Part shown: one piece after another, positions 1 to 9,983 of the stretch
Layout of the letters: every line of letters begins with the position of its first letter
How positions within the stretch are numbered: the stretch's first letter is position 1
Origin: Thioalkalivibrio paradoxus ARh 1
GTDB lineage: Bacteria; Pseudomonadota; Gammaproteobacteria; Ectothiorhodospirales; Ectothiorhodospiraceae
Length of the DNA: 64,000 bases
Direction of reading: 5' to 3'
Assembly (NCBI RefSeq): GCF_000227685.2
Contig: NZ_CP007029.1
Span: 2,826,501-2,890,500 of the forward strand
Notes under the pieces: generated by a model
Database searches by the model: none
What the model saw: only the letters and a program-made list of their open reading frames with translations
What the model was told of the DNA's origin: nothing
Translations under genes and position numbers: made by a program

Positions 1-130
1 GGGGTCTGCCCTGGGAGCAGTGCTGACCTGCGCCCGTAGCCGGCGACGCCGGTGGCCCCGTGGGGGTCCGGTGCCCATCGAGCCCGGCCGGCTGCGGCGG
101 AGCACGGCGGACCGGTGCAGGGATGGCGCG
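1..130. other. window edge, no gene recognised
   Basis: This stretch lies downstream of prmB. In many gammaproteobacteria prmB is followed by aroC, but no chorismate synthase start (MSGNTIG-like) can be read on the minus strand here. I see only GC-rich sequence with short inverted repeats, for example around 41-53. Confidence 0.4.
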
Positions 131-1027
131 CTACGAAGCCGCAGGCAACTGGTCGTGGGTCAACAGGAACACCCCTTCGCCGCCGCCTTCGAACTCGAGC
201 CAGGTGAACGGGAGATCCGGAAAAGCGGCCTCGAGCGCCGGCTGGCTGTTGCCCACCTCGACGATCAGCACGCCCCCCGGATGCAGGCGGGACCGGGCGC
301 CCGCGAGGATACGGCGGACGATATCGAGCCCGTCGGCCCCGGCGGCAAGCCCCAGCGCCGGTTCCTGCCGGTACTCCGGCGCAAGGGCCGCCATCTCCGC
401 GGCATCGACATACGGCGGGTTGGAGACGATCAGGTCGAAACCGATGCCCTCCTCCAGCGCGGAAAACACGTCGCTCTGCACGAGTCGGGTGCGCGCCTCG
501 AGCCCGTGCCGGCGCACGTTCTCGCGCGCGACCGCGAGCGCGTCCCGCGACAGGTCCGACAGCCAGACCTCCGCTTCGGGCAAGACCGCGGCGGCGGCCA
601 GCCCGATACAGCCACTGCCGGCACACAGGTCGAGCACCCGGCGCACGCGGTCCGGCTCCAGCCACGGGCTGAATCCTGCGGCGATCAGTTCCGCGATCGG
701 TGACCGCGGCACCAGCACACGCTCGTCCACGTAGAACGGCATCCCCATGAACCAGGCCTCGCGCGTGATATAGGCGGCGGGCCGGCGGCTGTTCACCCGT
801 TCCCGCAACACCGCTTCGACACGCAGCCGTTCCGAAGGCGTCAGGCGACTGTCCCACCAGGATTCGGGCAGATCCAGCGGCAGCGCCAGGCTGTGCAGAA
901 CCAGCCACGCGGCCTCGTCGAACGCGTTATCGGTACCGTGCCCGAACGTCAGGCCCGCGGCCCGGAACTGGCTGGCGCCGAAACGGATGAAGTCGCGAAT
1001 GCTGCGAAGGTCTGCGGCGGAATCCAT
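131..1027 (-). CDS. prmB: 50S ribosomal protein L3 N5-glutamine methyltransferase PrmB
   Basis: The product is a 298-residue SAM-dependent methyltransferase that modifies a glutamine of ribosomal protein L3 in the cytoplasm. The N-terminal helical domain precedes a Rossmann methyltransferase domain with the SAM motif VLDLCAGSGCIGLAAA and the catalytic NPPY motif (SNPPYVDAAE), which is diagnostic for the HemK/PrmB glutamine methyltransferases. PrmB is preferred over PrmC because of the N-terminal DLRSIRDFIRFGASQF segment typical of L3-specific members and the roughly 300-residue length. It is transcribed alone and diverges from the first FimX-like gene across a gap of about 540 bases. Confidence 0.93.
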   Translation of the reverse strand: MDSAADLRSIRDFIRFGASQFRAAGLTFGHGTDNAFDEAAWLVLHSLALPLDLPESWWDSRLTPSERLRVEAVLRERVNSRRPAAYITREAWFMGMPFYVDERVLVPRSPIAELIAAGFSPWLEPDRVRRVLDLCAGSGCIGLAAAAVLPEAEVWLSDLSRDALAVARENVRRHGLEARTRLVQSDVFSALEEGIGFDLIVSNPPYVDAAEMAALAPEYRQEPALGLAAGADGLDIVRRILAGARSRLHPGGVLIVEVGNSQPALEAAFPDLPFTWLEFEGGGEGVFLLTHDQLPAAS

Positions 1028-1570
1028 GGCAACGGTCAGGGCGCGCGGCCACTACCCCTGGCCCCGAAAGGCGCATGCGGCACGCGCAGCGCCCCGTTCA
1101 CATTCTCGCGCGCAAGGCGCCCTGAACAGGCGCAGCCGGCCACGGAAAGCACGGAAACGCACCGGCAATCCATGGAGCCCATCAGGCTTCCCCTGTGTTG
1201 CGCGTCTTTCCGTAGTGGACTCTCAACGGGACTATGCTCCGCAACGGTTTCGGAAACAGGGGATCGGCGACCATGCCACCCAGGCAATTCCTAGCGCCTG
1301 CGGCCGGCTCGCGCCGACTGTGCCACACTCTACAACAAATTCTCGGCGCAAGGACGCCGGTCGGCACGCGCGCCGGGGGCCGCGGGGCGCCAACGGCCGC
1401 CGCCGGGACGCGGGAACACCCATCCAAGAGGCTAGATCGTTCATACTAGGAACATCGGGATCCACCGCCGCCCGGATCCTGTCCACCGGCATACGACCCG
1501 GCCGCCCCTGGTATCGGCCGGAAGCTGGAACAGTCAGGGCCGGATGGGGCGGTTGCGCGCGGAAAGCTTG
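1028..1570. other. intergenic region between prmB and the first FimX-like gene
   Basis: About 540 bases without a convincing gene. The short open frames lack ribosome-binding sites and family resemblance. The divergent promoters of prmB and the FimX-like gene must lie here, but I could not fix a clear -35/-10 pair. GGAAAG sits five bases before the ATG at 1571 and acts as the likely ribosome-binding site. Confidence 0.4.
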
Positions 1571-3958
1571 ATGATCAACTCCATCAACGTGCTGTTCATC
1601 ACTCAAAGCCCGGACACGGCCGGGCAGGTGATCGGTTGTATCCGTTTCCGCGGCCGTGCGGTTCGTCCAAAACAGGCCGGCAACCGACGGGATCTCGAAC
1701 GACTGCTGCAGAGCTACCGCTTCGATGTGGTCCTGTTGGTCGACAATGACCTGGATCTGGCCCTGGAGGATGTGACCCGGGCACTGCAGCAGAGTGGACG
1801 TCAGACCCCGATCATCGTGCTCACCGACCGACCCGAAGCCCAACGGCTGGAGGACATCGACGCGGGTGCGTTCAGCGCGGTCGGATCCCAGTGCCACGAC
1901 ATGGCTGCAGCCATGACCCTGAAGGCGGTCGATCACCTGCAGCGTACGCGCGAACTCCACCACCTGCGGACCCTGCTCCGGGAAGCCGACCGGCGGTACC
2001 TGCTGATGCTGGACGCCTCGCGCTATCCGATTGCGTGTTTTCACCGCGGCGCCGCGATCTATGCCAACGAGGCTTGGCGCGAGCGGTTCGAGATCAGTCT
2101 CACCGAAAGCCTCGATGCGATCGCACTGCAGGATCTCGTCGTGCCGGAACAGCGCGAGATCCTGAACCAGTTGCTCGACGCACGGGAGGGTGAACCCGAA
2201 GCACTGGAAACCTGCGAGACCCTGGCCATGCGTACCCGGCGCGGGCACAGCTTTGAGGCTGACATCGTACTGACCGGAACGATCATCGACGGCAACCCGT
2301 GCATCGTGGTCCATCTGGGAACTGCCGACGCAGGGGCCGTGCTGGAACCACCCCCCGGCGCCCAGCGGATACACTCGCAGGCCCGTCCACCCCCACCTGA
2401 GATCGGTGTCGACACTGGCGAGGATCCGCTGGAAACGGTCCCGATCCTCGCGCGGCGCGCGAGCCCGGTAAACGAACCCGACCCCGAAGCGTCTCCGGTG
2501 CCGACGCCGACCCAGACATCGACGCCAGAGCGGCAACCGGCATCAGTGCAGGAAACACCGCCTCCAGCGGATCGCACACCGGAAGCGGCCCCGGATTCGC
2601 CTTACCCCGCGCGCGAGGAGACCCTGGCGGAGACCCTCGACGAGCAGGCATCCGCGTTCCCGTGGCCCGCAGACGCCGGGACGGGGACGGGTGCTGCTTC
2701 TACGGTCGAGCCGAAGCCGCCGCGGCACGCGGAACTGATTGGTCACGACCGCTTCCTGCGGATCCTGGAGGAACGGATGGTCGCCGCTTCCCGATCCGAA
2801 CAGCCCCTTGCGGTCGCCGTCCTGCTCCCTGACGGCGATGGCCAGGCGGCCACCGGCACCGACGCGGACACAATCGCCGAGCGGCTCGCTGAACTCTTCC
2901 CGCCTCCCGCGACACTGGCCAAACTGGACGCGGGGGAGTACGCGATCCTGGTGCCCGAGACCCGCCGTCCCGCGCTTGAATCCCGACTCGATGCGCTGAT
3001 GGGTGCAGACAGCGAGGGGACTTTCGACCTTGATACGGTCGCGTTGTCCTGCGGTGTGGCGCTGGCCGACGATTCCGGACCCGAGGCCAGCCAACTGCTG
3101 CAACGCGCTCGCCAGGCGCTCGCGGAATCCCGGGACGCCGGCGGCGGCCGCTATCGCTTTCACGTACCGGCCGCCGCCCGGGAGACCCGGCCGGAGGCCG
3201 ATGCCATCTGGAAGTCCCGGATCCACGACGCGATGGGCAACGACCGGCTGCGGCTGCTGTTCCAGCCGATTGTGAGCTTGCACGGAACCCAGATCCCCCG
3301 GTACAGCGTGTTCGTCCGACTCAAGGGGCCCGGCGGCGAGACATACGAGCCCGCCGATTTCATGCCTGCCGCCGAGCGCACCGGCGTCGCCGCACCCTTG
3401 GACCGCTGGATCATCCGCCACGCCCTCGCCACGCTGGCCAGCCATTTGCAGCGCGACTCCCGCATCGCCTTCTTCGTGAAGCTGAGCCAGGGCTCGCTGG
3501 ACGGTGAACCAGTGGTGGAATGGCTACGGCGTTTCCTGGATCGCTACCGGGTGCCTGCCGGGAACGTAGTGGTCGAATTCAAGGAAGCGACGGTTCTGAC
3601 TCAGCTGGAGATGGCCATGGCAACGGCCCGAGGGCTGCGCGAACTGGGGGTGGGCCTGTGCCTCGGCGATTTCGGCAACGGGCTCGATCCATTCCGGATT
3701 CTGCAGCGAATCGATGCCGGGTTCATCAAGCTGGACGGAGCCTACGTACAGAACCTGGCCGAAAACGACGCTTCGCAGAACACGGTACGCGATTTCACCG
3801 AGACCGCCCACGCCGACGGGCGCCAGGTGATCGTACCGTTCGTTGAGGACGCGGCGACGCTGACCGTGCTGTTCGGTCTCGGTGCCAACCTGGTGCAGGG
3901 CCATTTCGTGCAGCCGCCGAGCGAGGATCTCGACTTCGATTTCGTGCAGGGATTCTGA
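1571..3958 (+). CDS. FimX-like c-di-GMP effector: REC-like, PAS, degenerate GGDEF and EAL
   Basis: A 795-residue signalling protein. Residues about 1-125 resemble a receiver domain (INVLFITQSPD start), 135-260 a PAS domain, about 260-370 a proline-rich linker, 385-530 a GGDEF fold and 545-795 an EAL fold. Both catalytic signatures are broken: GGDEF reads DAGEY, the EAL motif reads FVRL, and the downstream DDFGTG reads GDFGNG. It is therefore probably a c-di-GMP receptor rather than an enzyme, as for FimX, which governs type IV pilus function. In Pseudomonas aeruginosa fimX also lies next to psd, which supports the call. The start at 1571 was chosen over 1544 because GGAAAG precedes it at good spacing. 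A paralogue lies at 9984-12056. Confidence 0.83.
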   Translation: MINSINVLFITQSPDTAGQVIGCIRFRGRAVRPKQAGNRRDLERLLQSYRFDVVLLVDNDLDLALEDVTRALQQSGRQTPIIVLTDRPEAQRLEDIDAGAFSAVGSQCHDMAAAMTLKAVDHLQRTRELHHLRTLLREADRRYLLMLDASRYPIACFHRGAAIYANEAWRERFEISLTESLDAIALQDLVVPEQREILNQLLDAREGEPEALETCETLAMRTRRGHSFEADIVLTGTIIDGNPCIVVHLGTADAGAVLEPPPGAQRIHSQARPPPPEIGVDTGEDPLETVPILARRASPVNEPDPEASPVPTPTQTSTPERQPASVQETPPPADRTPEAAPDSPYPAREETLAETLDEQASAFPWPADAGTGTGAASTVEPKPPRHAELIGHDRFLRILEERMVAASRSEQPLAVAVLLPDGDGQAATGTDADTIAERLAELFPPPATLAKLDAGEYAILVPETRRPALESRLDALMGADSEGTFDLDTVALSCGVALADDSGPEASQLLQRARQALAESRDAGGGRYRFHVPAAARETRPEADAIWKSRIHDAMGNDRLRLLFQPIVSLHGTQIPRYSVFVRLKGPGGETYEPADFMPAAERTGVAAPLDRWIIRHALATLASHLQRDSRIAFFVKLSQGSLDGEPVVEWLRRFLDRYRVPAGNVVVEFKEATVLTQLEMAMATARGLRELGVGLCLGDFGNGLDPFRILQRIDAGFIKLDGAYVQNLAENDASQNTVRDFTETAHADGRQVIVPFVEDAATLTVLFGLGANLVQGHFVQPPSEDLDFDFVQGF

Positions 3959-4124
3959 GCGGCGTTGCGATATCGCGCCCCGCGGGTGGCGACCCCGCCC
4001 GGACCCGACGAACGCTGGTGCCGCGCGAGCCCACTGGCAAGCACCAGCCCCGATACGCTATCGTGTGCAAGCCCCGGACCGGTGGTTCGCATGGCATTGC
4101 ATTCGTTCACGAACCCGACCCGAG

Positions 4125-4985
4125 ATGGCCACCCTCGACGCCCTGCTCGCGCAATCGCTCCGGCTGTTGCCACATCACGCCGTTTCCCGGCTCACCCATC
4201 GCGTCGCGCGCTGGGACTCCCCGCGGATGCAGCCGCTGCTGCGGTGGTTCATCCGCCACTACCGGCTCGACATGGGGGAGGCACAGCCCTCGGACCCGGC
4301 AGCCTATGCCAGCTTCAACGCGCTGTTCACCCGGCCGCTGCGTCCCGAGACACGGCCGCTGGAGGGGGACGAACGCAGCATCGTCAGCCCCGCCGACGCG
4401 CGGGTCAGCGCGTTCGGCACCATCGAGGGCGGGCAGATCTTCCAGGCCAAGGGGCACCGCTACACGGTGACCGACCTGCTCGGCGGCTTCAGCGATCTTG
4501 CCGGGCCGTTCGCGCGCGGTCATTACCTGACCGTGTATCTCTCCCCCCGCGACTACCACCGCGTGCACATGCCGCTATCCGGGCGGCTGACCACGATGGT
4601 GCATGTGCCGGGACGGCTGTTCTCGGTGGCTCCGCGAATCGTCGCGCACACCCCGCGGCTCTACGCCCGCAACGAACGCGTGGTCGCGTTCTTCGAGACG
4701 GGCAGCGGCCCGATGGCGATGGCGCTGATCGGCGCGATCAACGTGGGGTCGATCGAGACGGTCTGGGCCGGGGAGATCACGCCGCCGGCAGGGCGCGCGA
4801 TCCGCCGAATCGACTACAGCAACCGGCAGATCGATCTCGAACGCGGGGCCGAGATGGGGCGCTTCAACCTCGGTTCCTCGGTGGTGCTGCTGCTGCCCGA
4901 AGCGCCGCTGCGATTCGGCCCGGCCCTGGGGCCGGACTCCGAGGTACGCGTGCGCTCCGAGGTCGCACGGATGCTCGATGTTTGA
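4125..4985 (+). CDS. psd: phosphatidylserine decarboxylase proenzyme
   Basis: This 286-residue protein converts phosphatidylserine to phosphatidylethanolamine at the inner membrane. It is a pyruvoyl enzyme that cleaves itself. The self-cleavage site appears as LGSS (NLGSSVVLLL) near the C-terminus, where most bacterial members have LGST; the serine that becomes the pyruvoyl group is kept. Other family blocks are FNALFTRPLRPETRP, SPADARV and YLSPRDYHRVHMP, the last two holding the catalytic Asp and His. The ATG at 4125 gives the usual family length. The open frame runs further upstream, but those residues do not resemble the family. It converges on epmA. Confidence 0.95.
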   Translation: MATLDALLAQSLRLLPHHAVSRLTHRVARWDSPRMQPLLRWFIRHYRLDMGEAQPSDPAAYASFNALFTRPLRPETRPLEGDERSIVSPADARVSAFGTIEGGQIFQAKGHRYTVTDLLGGFSDLAGPFARGHYLTVYLSPRDYHRVHMPLSGRLTTMVHVPGRLFSVAPRIVAHTPRLYARNERVVAFFETGSGPMAMALIGAINVGSIETVWAGEITPPAGRAIRRIDYSNRQIDLERGAEMGRFNLGSSVVLLLPEAPLRFGPALGPDSEVRVRSEVARMLDV

Positions 4986-5123
4986 CTACCTGACGGTTGA
5001 CTGGCCGAGGGCTCGAACCGATCCCGCTGCCCGGCACCGACGGTGCCGTGACCTGCGCCTGGTCTGCCGCGCACGCCGGTTGCGCACGCGCCGTTGGTGA
5101 TACCCAAACCGCCGGCCGGCCCG

Positions 5124-6089
5124 TCAGGCGCGCTCCCAGGGGAAATCGATCACGCCGGTGATGTCATCGACGTCGAGCAGGCGCATCAGCAAGCGATCGA
5201 TCCCCAGGGCCACCCCTGCGCAGTCCGGGAGCCCCGACTGCATGGCTTGGGCGAAATACTCGTCGGCCTCCGGAATTGGCTGGCCCTGACGCTTGCGGCG
5301 CGCACGATCCGCCTCTCGCCGTGTCAGGAACACCGCCGGATCGGTCAGTTCATGAAACCCGTTGGCCAGTTCCAGGTCGCCCCAGTACAACTCGAACCGG
5401 CTCGCGCACCCGGCTGCGCGCGGGCTGGGGCGAGCCAGAATCGCCTGGCTCTCCGGGTAGTCGACGATGAACGTCAGCCGGTCCGCGGGAAATCGAGGAG
5501 CCAGCACCAGCGCCATCAGCGCATCGAGCCAGCCGTCCCGGTCGAGATCGCCGGCGAGTTCGAGACCGGCGTTGCGCGCGGCGCTCTTGCACTGAACGAC
5601 GGTGCAGCGCAGCGGATCCAGGCCGAGTTCGCTCCGGAAGAGTTCCGCATAGGCGACGCAGTGCGCAGCACCGGCAGGTTGGGCCCAGGCCCGATCCTCC
5701 GCCGCGACCGCCTGCACCAGATCCTGGACCTCATCCATCAGGCGCCGGTCGTCGTAGCCCAGCCGGTACCATTCCAGCAGCGTGAACTCGGGGTTGTGGC
5801 GCCGCCCCTGTTCCTCGCCCCGGAACACGCGCGCAATCTGGTAGATATCGCCCGAGCCGGAGGCCAGCAGGCGTTTCATCGGATACTCGGGAGACGTCTG
5901 CAGGTAACCGGTCGCGCCGCCCGGAGCCGCCGCGCGCCAGCTCTCGACCCCGGGATCCAACGGCGCACCCCGCGACAGCACCGGGGTCTCCACTTCGAGC
6001 ACGCCGCGCCGCGCGAAAAAACGGCGTATCGCCGCATTCACCCGGGCGCGCGGCTGACGTGACGCGCCCGCGCCGGGCCGCCAGTTCAC
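5124..6089 (-). CDS. epmA: EF-P lysine ligase EpmA (GenX/PoxA)
   Basis: A 321-residue class II lysyl-tRNA-synthetase-like enzyme without an anticodon-binding domain. It ligates (R)-beta-lysine onto the tip lysine of elongation factor P. Class II motifs are seen as FFARRGVLEVETPVLSRG (motif 1), FRGEEQGRRHNPEFTLLEWY (motif 2) and GVALGIDRLLMRLL (motif 3). The length matches E. coli EpmA (about 325). The open frame extends upstream over efp without family resemblance, so I chose the GTG at 6087-6089, giving VNWRPG. It lies 109 bases downstream of efp on the same strand, a probable operon. Confidence 0.92.
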   Translation of the reverse strand: MNWRPGAGASRQPRARVNAAIRRFFARRGVLEVETPVLSRGAPLDPGVESWRAAAPGGATGYLQTSPEYPMKRLLASGSGDIYQIARVFRGEEQGRRHNPEFTLLEWYRLGYDDRRLMDEVQDLVQAVAAEDRAWAQPAGAAHCVAYAELFRSELGLDPLRCTVVQCKSAARNAGLELAGDLDRDGWLDALMALVLAPRFPADRLTFIVDYPESQAILARPSPRAAGCASRFELYWGDLELANGFHELTDPAVFLTRREADRARRKRQGQPIPEADEYFAQAMQSGLPDCAGVALGIDRLLMRLLDVDDITGVIDFPWERA

Positions 6090-6198
6090 CGCGACGTCCG
6101 CCGCGACCGGGATCGCGGCCGCTGTGCCATCCGGCGCGAATTCCCGGCGGCTGGGCCAGCCACGACCGTAGCCAGCTCGACGCCTTGCCTGCGCTGCC

Positions 6199-6762
6199 TC
6201 AGACGCGCGAGACGTATTCCCCGGAACGGGTGTCGACCTTGACCGTCTCGCCCTCTTCCACGAACAGCGGCACCTTGACCACCGCGCCGGTTTCCAGCGT
6301 CGCCGGCTTCGTGCCACCCTGCGCGGTGTCGCCGCGCACACCCGGGTCGCATTGCACGATCTTCAGCTCAACGAAGTTCGGCGGCATCACCGACAACGGC
6401 TCGCCGTTCCACAGCGTCACCGAGCACACATCCTGTTCCTTCAGCCATTGCGCGGCGTCGCCGAGTGCGGTCTCACCCACCGCGTACTGTTCGTAGGTAT
6501 CCGGAACCATGAAGTGCCAGAACTCGCCGTCGGTGTAGAGATACTGCATCTCGGTATCCATCACGTCGGCCGCCTCGACCGTCTCGCCCGACTTGAAGGT
6601 CTTTTCCAGCACACGCCCGGTGCGCAGATTGCGCACCCGGACGCGGCTGAACGCCTGGCCCTTGCCCGGCTTCACGAACTCGTTCTCGACGATCGTCTGC
6701 GGATCGCCGTCGAGTAGAATCTTCAGCCCCGCCTTGAATTCGCTGGTACTGTACGTTGCCAT
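6199..6762 (-). CDS. efp: elongation factor P
   Basis: A 187-residue translation factor that rescues ribosomes stalled at polyproline stretches. Domain I carries the modifiable loop [10 protein letters not shown], with the acceptor lysine at residue 34, the same position as in E. coli. The substrate suits EpmA/EpmB beta-lysylation, and both enzymes are adjacent. The start [11 protein letters not shown] is unambiguous. Clients with proline runs occur in this window: the TonB at 42564-43475 and the proline-rich linker of the FimX-like protein at 1571-3958. Confidence 0.98.
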   Translation of the reverse strand: MATYSTSEFKAGLKILLDGDPQTIVENEFVKPGKGQAFSRVRVRNLRTGRVLEKTFKSGETVEAADVMDTEMQYLYTDGEFWHFMVPDTYEQYAVGETALGDAAQWLKEQDVCSVTLWNGEPLSVMPPNFVELKIVQCDPGVRGDTAQGGTKPATLETGAVVKVPLFVEEGETVKVDTRSGEYVSRV

Positions 6763-6828
6763 ATCGTGTCGTCCTCGCGGCCCTGCTGCCGCCTGCAAAC
6801 GGAAACGTGGCCGGCCACCGAGGTAACC

Positions 6829-7920
6829 ATGTCCACAAATCCCAGCATGATACCCCGCCCGCCGCCATCCGCCCAGACACCCGCATGGCAGCGGGCGCTG
6901 GCCCAGGCGATCACCGATCCGCTGGAACTGTTGCGCCGCCTGGATCTGCCCCCCGAACCGGGGCCGGGGACCCTGCAGGCGCATCGGGGATTCCGCACGC
7001 TCGTTCCGGAGAGCTATCTCGCGCGCATGCGGCGCGGCGACCCCCGGGATCCGCTGCTACTCCAGGTGCTGCCGCAAAATGCCGAGGTGATCGAACGCCC
7101 GGGGTTCCTGGCCGACCCGGTCGGTGACCGCGGAGCGTTGGCAGCTCCCGGCCTGTTGCACAAGTACGCCGGGCGTGTGCTGCTGGTGACCACCGGCGCC
7201 TGCGCGATCCACTGCCGCTACTGCTTCCGCCGGGAATTCCCCTATGGCGAACTTCAGGCGTCGCGGGACTGGGACGATGCGCTGACCTACATCCGGGCGC
7301 ATACCGGGATCACCGAGGTCATCCTCAGCGGGGGCGATCCGCTGGCACTGCCCGACCGGCGCTTGGCGGATCTGGTGCGGCGCCTGGAAACCATCGACCA
7401 CCTGCGCCGGCTGCGCATCCACACGCGGCTGCCCGTGGTGCTGCCGGAACGGGTCGACGCAGGCCTGCTCGCCTGGCTGGGGACGGGTCGGCTGGCGCAT
7501 GTACTGGTATTGCACGCGAACCACCCCCGCGAGTTCGAGGCCCCTGCCGGAGCGGCGCTGGCAAAGCTGCGCGCTTCCGAGGTTACCCTGCTGAACCAGG
7601 CGGTGCTGCTCGCGGGCGTGAACGACGATCCGGACACACTCTGCGAATTGCAGCAGGCGGGTTTCGCGGCCGGCGTGCTGCCGTATTATCTCCATCTGCT
7701 CGACCGCGCCCGCGGCACGGGCCACTTCGAGGTCGACGAACGGCGCGCGCGCGCGCTGCATGCCATGCTGCGCGAACGGCTGCCGGGCTACCTGGTCCCG
7801 CGGCTGGTCCGCGAGATCGCCGGCGCGCCCAGCAAGGTGCCCGTGCCGGACGACCGCGACAAACCCGCCGGGATCGATCCGGCCCGCGTTGGCAAAGCTC
7901 GGGCTTTTTCCATACGATGA
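6829..7920 (+). CDS. epmB: EF-P (R)-beta-lysylation protein EpmB, lysine 2,3-aminomutase-type
   Basis: A 363-residue radical-SAM, PLP-dependent enzyme that isomerises (S)-lysine to (R)-beta-lysine for EpmA. The radical-SAM cluster ligands are C125, C129 and C132 ([15 protein letters not shown]), followed by the [10 protein letters not shown] motif and the [14 protein letters not shown] segment of the KamA family. It is shorter than catabolic KamA enzymes, as EpmB proteins are. The ATG at 6829 follows GAGG at 6820-6823. It diverges from efp across 66 bases, which must hold both promoters. The pair fits EF-P modification rather than lysine fermentation. Confidence 0.93.
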   Translation: MSTNPSMIPRPPPSAQTPAWQRALAQAITDPLELLRRLDLPPEPGPGTLQAHRGFRTLVPESYLARMRRGDPRDPLLLQVLPQNAEVIERPGFLADPVGDRGALAAPGLLHKYAGRVLLVTTGACAIHCRYCFRREFPYGELQASRDWDDALTYIRAHTGITEVILSGGDPLALPDRRLADLVRRLETIDHLRRLRIHTRLPVVLPERVDAGLLAWLGTGRLAHVLVLHANHPREFEAPAGAALAKLRASEVTLLNQAVLLAGVNDDPDTLCELQQAGFAAGVLPYYLHLLDRARGTGHFEVDERRARALHAMLRERLPGYLVPRLVREIAGAPSKVPVPDDRDKPAGIDPARVGKARAFSIR

Positions 7921-7950
7921 CCGCGCCATGGACGCGACTTGGGGCAGTGC

Positions 7951-9756
7951 ATGAATGACCTGACGACAGACTCGCCATTCCTACTCCCCCGGCGTGCCCC
8001 ACCGGAATCCGGAGGCTTTCCGCCCCTGGCACCGGACGCGCTCGCGCAATGGATCGACGACCGCCCGCTGGCCGACACACAGGCGGCCGCGGCCGCGATG
8101 CTCGAGGCCGTACACGCGATCAACCGCATCGCCATCGCGCCTGAACGTCTCGCGGTACTTGCCGATCTGCTGGACTCCCGGGTTCTGCCGATGCTGGAAC
8201 TGCTCGAGCAGCGGCTGCGCCAACTGCCGGTTCCGCTGGGGCGCAAGAGCCGGGCACTCGCGGAAACCTATGCCGCGCTGACCGCTGAACTCGCCACCAC
8301 GCATCTCCAGCGCGCGGATGACGAGCTGCGAGGGGACGGTACGGACGAACATCGGGAACTGCCTCATCTGGCCCGGGCCATGCTGCTGACCGGGTGCCGC
8401 TGCATGCATGCCTGGCGACTGTACCAACCTTTGCCCAAAGGTACGTGGCTGCTGATCCATCGGATTTTCGAAACTGCCGAACGCCTGGGCATCACCAAGC
8501 GCGCCGTGCCGCTACACGCCAACCCGCACGCGCTGGCTGCCAACGACATCGACGCGCTGACCGCCCGGCTCGCGGTACTCAGCGCCACCAATGTCCATGC
8601 GCTGCGGCAAGGCGAAATCGACCCACTCGCACGCTGGCTGACCTCCCTGCCGCTGCGCTGCCAGGACAGCCCGCCGGAAGCTGACGCCGACGGCACCCCG
8701 TTCCTGCGTATCCAGCTGGATGAGGACCGCCCCCCGTCGTTGCTGGCGGGAGGCCATCCACCTGCAACAGGGGCAGTCCGCTACGTTGCCCTGGGCCCGG
8801 TACTGGCGGCGATCCGCTCGGGCCCCGGGAATACGGCGCAGGGCTGGCACCCGGTCAACGCGGCGCTGGACCGCCGGCTCCTGAACCTCTGGGTCGCGGG
8901 ACCAAAGCGTCACTTCAGCCGCGAACCTGCCGACACGGGCCCGGTCGTCAGCGTCACCGGCCTTGCGGACATTCACGCAGCGGTCCGCGCCGACTACCGA
9001 TACCAGCGCGACCTCGCGCGTGGCGAAACCAGCCTGTTCCCCTCTGGAATCCTTCCTCCTGGGCCAGACAGCAGTGGCAGCCGGGTCCCGGGAGTGTTCA
9101 CCGGCAGCGGTACCGGGTCGGACGAAGGCAGCGGCCTCAGTCTCGAGCAGCGCACCACGGAGACATCGGGGGAAACCCGCTGGCTCGCGGACCAGGACAT
9201 GGACCGCCTCGCCGCCGCCTGGAACGCGGCGCAGCACGGGGCGGACCCACGCCTGCAGGATGCCGGTGCTGCCTCGGCGGCCCGAGTCCCCCGCCCGATC
9301 GCCGCTCGACTGCGCGACCTGGGTGCCGGGGGACTCAGCCTGCGTCTCTGCGCACCGCCCCAGAAGGTATTCAGCGGCGACCTGATCGCGATCCGAACCA
9401 CGCGTCAGGGGCGCGTCTACTGGCAGCTCGGCATGATCCGCTGGCTGCGCTACGACACCCCCGAGGATGTGACGGTCGGCATGCAGTTTCTCGCGCCGGT
9501 GTGTTCGCCGACCGAGATCCAGGCCTACCGCGCGAATAGACCTACGGGAAAGGTTTTTCCTGGGCTGTTGCTGCGCCTGCCCGGCGAACCCGCGCGCGGC
9601 AGCCTGGTGTTCGCCCCCGGATCGTTCGCCGAGGGCACCCGGGTCGTGTTCCGCCAATCGGGAGAACAGAAGACGGTGTCGCTGGACGCGATTCGGTGCG
9701 AGAGCCACACCTTCGCCCGTGCCGATTTCCTGCTGTCGGACGTGACGCGCGCATGA
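7951..9756 (+). CDS. PilZ-like c-di-GMP-associated protein, function unknown
   Basis: A 601-residue soluble protein. The N-terminal two thirds is mostly helical and I do not recognise its fold. From about residue 445 it resembles a PilZ domain: an arginine-rich lead-in (VPRPIAARLRDLGAGGLSLR) stands where PilZ has RxxxR and D/NxSxxG, and is followed by beta strands such as GDLIAIRTTRQGRVYWQLGMIRW. The motif is imperfect, so ligand binding is uncertain. It starts 31 bases after epmB and sits between psd/epmB and the second FimX-like gene, which suggests a role in the same c-di-GMP/pilus circuit. The ATG at 7951 is preceded by GGGG at 7941-7944. Confidence 0.6.
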   Translation: MNDLTTDSPFLLPRRAPPESGGFPPLAPDALAQWIDDRPLADTQAAAAAMLEAVHAINRIAIAPERLAVLADLLDSRVLPMLELLEQRLRQLPVPLGRKSRALAETYAALTAELATTHLQRADDELRGDGTDEHRELPHLARAMLLTGCRCMHAWRLYQPLPKGTWLLIHRIFETAERLGITKRAVPLHANPHALAANDIDALTARLAVLSATNVHALRQGEIDPLARWLTSLPLRCQDSPPEADADGTPFLRIQLDEDRPPSLLAGGHPPATGAVRYVALGPVLAAIRSGPGNTAQGWHPVNAALDRRLLNLWVAGPKRHFSREPADTGPVVSVTGLADIHAAVRADYRYQRDLARGETSLFPSGILPPGPDSSGSRVPGVFTGSGTGSDEGSGLSLEQRTTETSGETRWLADQDMDRLAAAWNAAQHGADPRLQDAGAASAARVPRPIAARLRDLGAGGLSLRLCAPPQKVFSGDLIAIRTTRQGRVYWQLGMIRWLRYDTPEDVTVGMQFLAPVCSPTEIQAYRANRPTGKVFPGLLLRLPGEPARGSLVFAPGSFAEGTRVVFRQSGEQKTVSLDAIRCESHTFARADFLLSDVTRA

Positions 9757-9983
9757 CCGTGGGCCTGGACCCGCGATACAGGCGCGCGTAGCGACGCGCC
9801 CCCCTTGGTCAGCAGGGCCGCAACTTGGGTATCATGCCGGACAGGGGAACTTGACAGCGAAACCGCGTCGAACCCCGGGACACAGGCCGTATCGTCCGGG
9901 CAGAACTTGCCACGGCGGTGTCTGCGTTCGCTTTGCCATATCGTGTGCAGCCAACAGGATATACGCGATCCGGAAAACCATGG

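Noticed and set aside
1234-1449. 71-codon frame in the prmB/FimX gap
   Set aside because: No ribosome-binding site, composition like the surrounding noncoding DNA, no family.
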